Shown one piece after another: positions 9,301 through 32,068 of a stretch of DNA of 32,068 bases. Both the position numbers and the translations under genes were made by a program. Location of the stretch: positions 1 to 32,068 of the forward strand of contig NZ_FZOD01000090.1 of NCBI RefSeq assembly GCF_900188345.1. The letters run 5' to 3'. Below the pieces are notes generated by a model that saw only the letters and a list, made by a program, of their open reading frames with translations, had not been told where the DNA came from and searched no databases. Every line of letters begins with the position of its first letter. Position 1 is the first letter of the stretch. The stretch comes from Streptosporangium subroseum. GTDB lineage: Bacteria; Actinomycetota; Actinomycetes; Streptosporangiales; Streptosporangiaceae.

Positions 9301-9633
9301 CGGCTCGCGCCGACGCTGATCTTCGACCACCCGACGCCGCTGGCGCTGGCCGACGCCCTCCGTGGCCGGCTCGCCCCCGAGGCGATCAAGGACGACGAGG
9401 CGCTCCTGGCCGAACTGGCCCGGCTGGAAGCCAGCCTGGCGACGAGCACCCCGACCGAAGCGACCCGGACCACGGTCGCGCTCCAGCTGGGGGCGCTGCT
9501 CGCCAGGTGGACGAGCACCGCCGGGCCGACCGGCGACGCTCCCGAGGATGCCCCGGACACCGATGCCGACATCGCCGCCGCCGACGATGACGAGCTGTTC
9601 AGCCTGCTTGACAACGAACTCGGCGCGAACTGA
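1..9633 (+). CDS. Modular type I polyketide synthase, two modules seen (5' partial)
   Basis: Extends a polyketide chain by two malonyl units and converts each beta-keto group to an alkene; cytosolic, acting as a homodimeric megasynthase. The frame is open from base 1, so the N-terminus is missing; 3210 residues are visible, ending at TGA 9631-9633. Order: KS1 (C-terminal part only), AT1, DH1, KR1, ACP1, KS2, AT2, DH2, KR2, ACP2, docking tail. All visible catalytic residues are present: KS2 Cys/His/His, AT serines in GHSIGE, DH His/Asp pairs, KR Tyr, and ACP serines in GFDSL. Both ATs have HAFH, the malonyl signature. Oddities are the expanded loops in AT1 and AT2, a 45-residue low-complexity insertion in KR2, and alternating blocks of C-rich and G/T-rich third codon positions. 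Gene B starts 30 nt downstream and probably receives the chain through docking helices. The ATG at base 28 lies inside KS1 and is not the real start. Confidence 0.97.
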   Translation, partial: LGDPIEAQALLATYGQDRETPLWLGSVKSNLGHTQAAAGVAGIIKMVQAMRHGMLPKTLHVDAPTSEVDWSAGAVELLTEARAWPEVDRPRRAAVSSFGISGTNAHVILEAPADEPVPAPVAELPIIPVVLTAAEPDALREAAERLRRGLPADASLDQVGRALTTRARLRHRAVLLASDRTDLDAGLAAVAAGTHPLAGAAGPGRLAVVFTGQGSQRAGMGRELYAAFPVFAAAYDEVCAALDLPLHGLDAALLDQTGWAQPAIFALEVALLALVRSWGVTPEVVAGHSIGEITAAYAAGVLSLADAATLVAARGRLMQALPSGGAMLAVGAAEVDVLALLTSMAGGDESSGGGLAVAGGGESNGGGPAVDVAAVNGPMSVVISGTEAGIERIVELAGGDGPNGGDFAVDVAAVNGPASVVVSGAEAGIERIAELAAERGWKTSRLRTSHAFHSRLMEPMLAEFRAVVKTLTFAEPTLATVSTVTGLAVAPGEWTDPEYWVRQVREPVRFADAAAALGTDRVLELGPDGVLTALIGEASPDAIAVAALRRDRDEVMTLLTAVAELFVHGQRVDWRALLGDGARAELPTYPFQHRRYWLDPTPPTGDVTTAGLDASDHPLLAAVVELPDSGALLFTGTLAAGSQPWLADHTVHGHTVVPGTALVELALAAGARVGTPAVDELVLRDPLTLPAGASVRLRVLVAAPDDDGRRALTIYSRPDDEPAAWTTHATGLLTTGSESGDDGTDLVVWPPVGAEELGLDGLYEAFADAGLGYGPAFRGLRRAWRRGETVFAEVTTGEAVDGYGLHPALFDAALHAIGVGGLLAADGAQLPFAFSGVRWERPAGTALRVRLTAGPTAGTVRLALADASGLPVAEVDNLALRPVAADRLANTADRFLFGVEWVPQEVVPAAEEPVVIALGDLLPVAPVAVLVVDATVPGNARDRAAALLTLIQAWLADPAWADSRLVVRTRGAVGEVVTDPDGAALWGLVRSAQSEHPDRIHLLDGSEDVFYPVPEALVRDGVVRVPRLARLKASGLVEFGDGAVVVTGATGTLGGLLVRHLVQVHGVRKLVLLSRSGRSVEVDGAQVRSVACDVADADAVAEALRGERVTAVVHAAGVLDDGMIESLTPERLDTVFRVKIDAVRALRAATADQPLTAFVLYSSAAGLFGNAGQANYAAANAFLDAYATQLREQGVPATSLAWGLWDAGMGDALTDADRDRMRRGGVLPLTPEQGLAAFDAALGTGTALVAPLVIDVTALRNAITVPPLLRGLAPAPAGARATNALGRRLAALPQVERDHAVLGLVRTQVAEVLGYGSADRVAAGRAFTELGFDSLTAVELRNRLAAATGLRLPSTLVFDYPTVAALAAFVAGELAGRGVATAVATATVDPDEPIAIVGMACRFPGGVSSPEELWNLVAAGRDGIVPFPEDRGWDLENLYHPDPDHPGTSYARDGGFLRDAADFDPGLFGISPREALAMDPQHRLLLETSWEAFERAGIDPLGLHGRRIGVFAGVMYNDYGLVLDQSTDNAEGFLGTSGSVASGRVSYTFGLEGPAVTVDTACSSSLVALHLAIQALRNGECESALAGGVTVMATPGTFIGFSRQRGLAADGRCKSFAEGADGTGWGEGVGMLLVERLSDAQRLGHPVLAVVRGSAVNQDGASNGLTAPNGPSQQRVIRQALASAGLTSQDVDVVEAHGTGTSLGDPIEAQALLATYGRDRSGEPLWLGSVKSNLGHTQAAAGVAGIIKMVQAMRHGMLPKTLHVDAPTSQVDWSAGSVELLAKARAWPEVGRPRRAAVSSFGISGTNAHVILEAPADEPVAPVEPLPLPVTPVVLAAADQDALRMLTGRLAERHDLPLGRLAAALTTRAALPQRAVFLAEDRAALQESLSAFTDRAITGTATEGRLAVIFTGQGTQRAGMGRELYDAFPVFAAAFDEACAATGLPLREVVADEERLHQTGWAQPAIFVLEVALLALVRSWGVVPEVVAGHSIGEITAAYASGVLTLADAATLVAARGRLMQALPVGGAMLAVGASEAEVRALLADRPEAAGTDGGLVVDIAADAVVVADGGSNGGGLAVDVAAVNGPVSMVVSGIEDDIERIAELAAERGWKTNRLRTSHAFHSRLMEPMLAEFRAVVETLSFAEPVIPAVSTVTGRPVEPGQWTDPGYWVDQVRRPVRFADAVTALDAGRVLELGPDGVLTALVGHVDPELTAVAALRRDRPEPHTLLRAVAELFVHGQPVDWIALVGRAAADLPTYPFQRRRFWPRHRTGVSGDVTGLGLTGTGHPILGATVEVPGSGVVLFTGSLSAAAHPWAVDHTVHGRTVIPGAALVEMALAAGSQVGSPMLEELLLQAPLVLPGRETVQVRLTVGAPDDANRRPVSVHSRTGAETPWTEHATGLLSEDTGAEPAAVTVPAGAEELDLTGFYPAMDAAGLGYGPAFQGLRRAWRAGNDVFAEVEVAEPPGGFALHPALLDGVLHAVAAGGLLTGADVHLPFAFSGVQLVAGGATALLVRLTPNGPGGVRLAIADATGLPVAQVERVTLRPVAADRATDTAGLYTVDWRPSPATVTGGKAAGWHHLPFGEPLPALPSAPPVVLLDATAPSPAGPAAVRQALVAALGTLQAWVTDPAWADSHLVVLTSGAVATSPADSVPGLVHAALWGLVRAAQTENPGRFTLIDADAEGRTLIPGVVEAGLTQAAIRADSVLVPRLVAVPAAPTVPVSAVPTVPASAVLASAVPTSAVPASAVPTMPALAVHASAVPAVPGLGDGTVVLTGATGALGAALARHLVATHGVKDLLLVSRRGLDAPGAAALVGELADAGAEVRLEACDLADPAAVQRLLGPVEVSAVLHAAGGTDDAMLTSLTPDRLASVLAVKVDASVNLRAATADRSLSAFVLFSSVAGLLGSAGQANYAAANTFLDAYAARLRAEGVPATSLAWGLWETGLGGALTKTDRDRLRSGGIVPLATGDALALFDAALGVDVALVAPIGLDLPALRPAAVAGLLPELLTGLVPTPARAAARPAAAGGRDRALTRQLATMTDAEQTRTLLGLVRTHAVAVLGHANQAEIGDTRTFGELGFDSLTAVEFRNRLAADTGLRLAPTLIFDHPTPLALADALRGRLAPEAIKDDEALLAELARLEASLATSTPTEATRTTVALQLGALLARWTSTAGPTGDAPEDAPDTDADIAAADDDELFSLLDNELGAN
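277..350 (+). repeat. Exact 74-nt direct repeat, KS1 copy
   Basis: Identical to 5386-5459 in KS2; spans the GTNAHVIL end of the KS and the start of the KS-AT linker. Confidence 0.9.
610..1795 (+). other. AT1, malonyl-type acyltransferase with expanded loop (module 1)
   Basis: FTGQGS at 628-645, catalytic Ser in GHSIGE at 865-867, HAFH at 1348-1359; the post-AT linker includes LPTYPFQ at 1756-1776. GHSIGE with HAFH predicts malonyl-CoA. The stretch from GAMLAV to GWKT is about 65 residues longer than in AT6 because of a glycine-rich insertion and a duplicated AAVNGP segment. Whether the small subdomain still folds normally is not known. Confidence 0.9.
1084..1317 (+). repeat. In-frame tandem duplication inside AT1
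   Basis: Two copies with a 117-nt period (copy A from 1084, copy B from 1201). The best-matched core starts at GCCGTTGA in each (1105 and 1222) and runs about 83 nt, encoding AVDVAAVNGP through SVV, SG and EAGIERI. A third partial copy of the glycine-rich lead-in lies at about 1045-1083. Confidence 0.85.
1846..2655 (+). other. DH1 dehydratase (module 1)
   Basis: HxxxGxxxxP motif HTVHGHTVVP at 1945-1974; second catalytic motif DAALH with Asp at 2431-2433; YGPAF present. Expected to be active and to convert the beta-hydroxyl to an alkene. Codons are C-rich here, unlike the flanking AT1 and KR1. Confidence 0.9.
2692..3735 (+). other. KR1 ketoreductase, B1-type (module 1)
   Basis: Structural subdomain from about 2692, then the catalytic subdomain with NADPH motif TGATGTLG at 3139-3162, LDD at 3355-3363 and catalytic Tyr at 3526-3528 in GQANYAAAN. 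LDD with no Pro two residues after Tyr indicates B1, which normally pairs with a trans-alkene-forming DH. Protein sequence is close to KR6, but third positions are G/T-rich where KR6 is C-rich. Confidence 0.9.
3898..4125 (+). other. ACP1 (module 1)
   Basis: Carrier protein; phosphopantetheine attachment Ser at 4000-4002 within ELGFDSLTAVELRNRL, followed by the usual LPSTLVFDYPT helix region. Confidence 0.94.
4171..5436 (+). other. KS2 ketosynthase (module 2)
   Basis: Active-site Cys in TACSSS at 4684-4686, His of EAHGTGT at 5089-5091, His of KSNLGH at 5206-5208. Complete and expected active. Shares tracts of near-identical DNA with KS1 and KS7. Confidence 0.95.
5386..5459 (+). repeat. Exact 74-nt direct repeat, KS2 copy
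   Basis: Identical to 277-350 in KS1. Confidence 0.9.
5725..6800 (+). other. AT2, malonyl-type acyltransferase with expanded loop (module 2)
   Basis: FTGQGT from 5728, catalytic Ser in GHSIGE at 5971-5973, HAFH at 6358-6369, LPTYPFQ from 6763. Malonyl-CoA predicted. The loop between GAMLAVGA and GWKT is about 33 residues longer than in AT6 and contains NGGGLAVDVAAVNGP, related at the DNA level to the AT1 expansion. Confidence 0.9.
6856..7653 (+). other. DH2 dehydratase (module 2)
   Basis: HTVHGRTVIP with His at 6955-6957; second motif DGVLH with Asp at 7426-7428; YGPAF present. Expected active. Confidence 0.9.
7675..8970 (+). other. KR2 ketoreductase, B-type-like, with repeat-containing linker (module 2)
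   Basis: Structural part from about 7675, a low-complexity linker at 8143-8301, then TGATGALG at 8326-8349 and catalytic Tyr at 8743-8745. The usual LDD is TDD (8572-8580), keeping both aspartates. No Trp eight residues before Tyr, so B-type is more likely than A-type. Probably active. Confidence 0.85.
8143..8301 (+). repeat. 15-nt minisatellite (VPASA-type pentapeptide repeat) in KR2 linker
   Basis: Degenerate units of the form GTGCCTGCCTCTGCC; four in perfect phase at 8185-8244 (VPASA, VLASA, VPTSA, VPASA), with looser units on both sides. Rich in TCT, CTT and GCT codons that are uncommon nearby. Adds about 45 residues between PRL and GDG compared with KR1. Confidence 0.9.
9145..9360 (+). 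other. ACP2 (module 2)
   Basis: Attachment Ser at 9250-9252 in ELGFDSLTAVEFRNRL, followed by LIFDHPTP. Confidence 0.94.
9373..9630 (+). other. C-terminal docking domain of gene A
   Basis: Helix-rich tail after ACP2: an acidic helix (DDEALLAELARLEASLA), a second helix (VALQLGALLARW), a Pro/Asp-rich linker, and the terminal DDDELFSLLDNELG. This architecture matches class 1 docking tails that bind the N-terminal coiled coil of the next PKS, here most likely gene B. Confidence 0.8.
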
Positions 9634-9649
9634 CCCACCCCAAGCACCT

Positions 9650-9653
9650 GGAG
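9650..9653 (+). promoter_or_regulatory. Ribosome binding site of gene B
   Basis: GGAG ending 10 nt before ATG 9664, in the 30-nt gap after gene A. No room for a separate promoter is evident, so co-transcription with gene A is likely. Confidence 0.6.
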
Positions 9654-9663
9654 TTGGCACGAC

Positions 9664-19428
<9,765 letters not shown>

Positions 19429-19573
19429 ACGCCCAGTTAGGGGAGCGCTAGGGGTGGGCGAGCCCTGAGGGGCCGCCTACCTTCGGCAAGGCTGGCAGGA
19501 GTGGACACAGTGCTCCGGCGGTCCTTCGTTGCTCTCCCGCGCTTCGCGCGAACCGATCTTGGTGAGGCCCGAG
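19429..19573 (+). other. 145-nt intergenic leader between genes B and C with small hairpins
   Basis: No gene fits here. Visible inverted repeats are GCCC/GGGC (19462-19465 with 19470-19473), CCTT/AAGG around CGGC (19480-19491) extended by GCC/GGC, and CGCGC-TTC-GCGCG (19538-19550). None is followed by a T-run. I see no convincing promoter. The leader could affect translation of gene C, or be neutral. Confidence 0.5.
19561..19567 (+). promoter_or_regulatory. Ribosome binding site favouring TTG start of gene C
   Basis: GGTGAGG lies six bases before TTG 19574. The competing GTG 19562 overlaps this purine run and has no such site of its own, so the site decides the start choice. Confidence 0.55.

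Positions 19574-32068
<12,495 letters not shown>

Noticed and set aside
19454..19468. GTG 19454 as an earlier start for gene C
   Set aside because: The frame meets TGA at 19466, so it cannot lead into the docking helix.
19462..19491. Rho-independent terminator between genes B and C
   Set aside because: The stems are short and there is no T-run. The gap sits between collinear PKS genes with matching docking ends, so read-through is more likely.

Overview
The window is the interior of a large type I modular polyketide synthase (PKS) locus from a high-GC actinomycete. Evidence for this is the very strong G/C preference at third codon positions, GTG/TTG starts, and giant multimodular proteins with actinobacterial docking helices. 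The genus cannot be told from this sequence. Everything lies on the + strand, there are no non-PKS genes, and both ends cut through ketosynthase (KS) domains. The loading module, thioesterase, tailoring and regulatory genes are therefore outside.

Layout. Gene A (1-9633, 5' end missing) holds the end of a KS and then AT-DH-KR-ACP, a full KS-AT-DH-KR-ACP module, and a C-terminal docking region. Gene B (9664-19428, complete) has an N-terminal docking coiled coil, KS-AT-DH-KR-ACP, KS-AT-KR-ACP and a C-terminal docking region. Gene C (from about 19574 to beyond 32068) has an N-terminal docking helix, KS-AT-DH-ER-KR-ACP, KS-AT-DH-KR-ACP, and an almost complete KS that opens a further module. Gaps between the genes are 30 and about 145 nt, which fits one transcript.

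Reading the modules in gene order (an inference from collinearity): three DH/KR modules give a triene whose last alkene carries a methyl branch (methylmalonyl-type AT). Then comes a secondary alcohol next to a carbon set by an unusual AT (AAGH motif), then a fully reduced CH2-CH2 unit, then a further alkene if DH6 works. The predicted segment is X-CH=CH-CH=CH-CH=C(CH3)-CH(OH)-CH(R)-CH2-CH2-CH=CH-CO-ACP. This suits a polyene or partly reduced macrolide or macrolactam. I do not recognise a named product.

I did not find a new type of system here. The interest lies in how the assembly line has been remodelled. AT1 carries an internal 117-nt duplication and glycine-rich expansion, and AT2 carries a related one. 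A pentapeptide minisatellite sits in the KR2 linker at the slot where an ER sits in module 5. An AT-sized island of different codon usage in gene B looks like a natural AT swap. KS tracts are nearly identical across more than 26 kb. All five B-type KRs share a rare synonymous codon context (TTTGTGCTGT).
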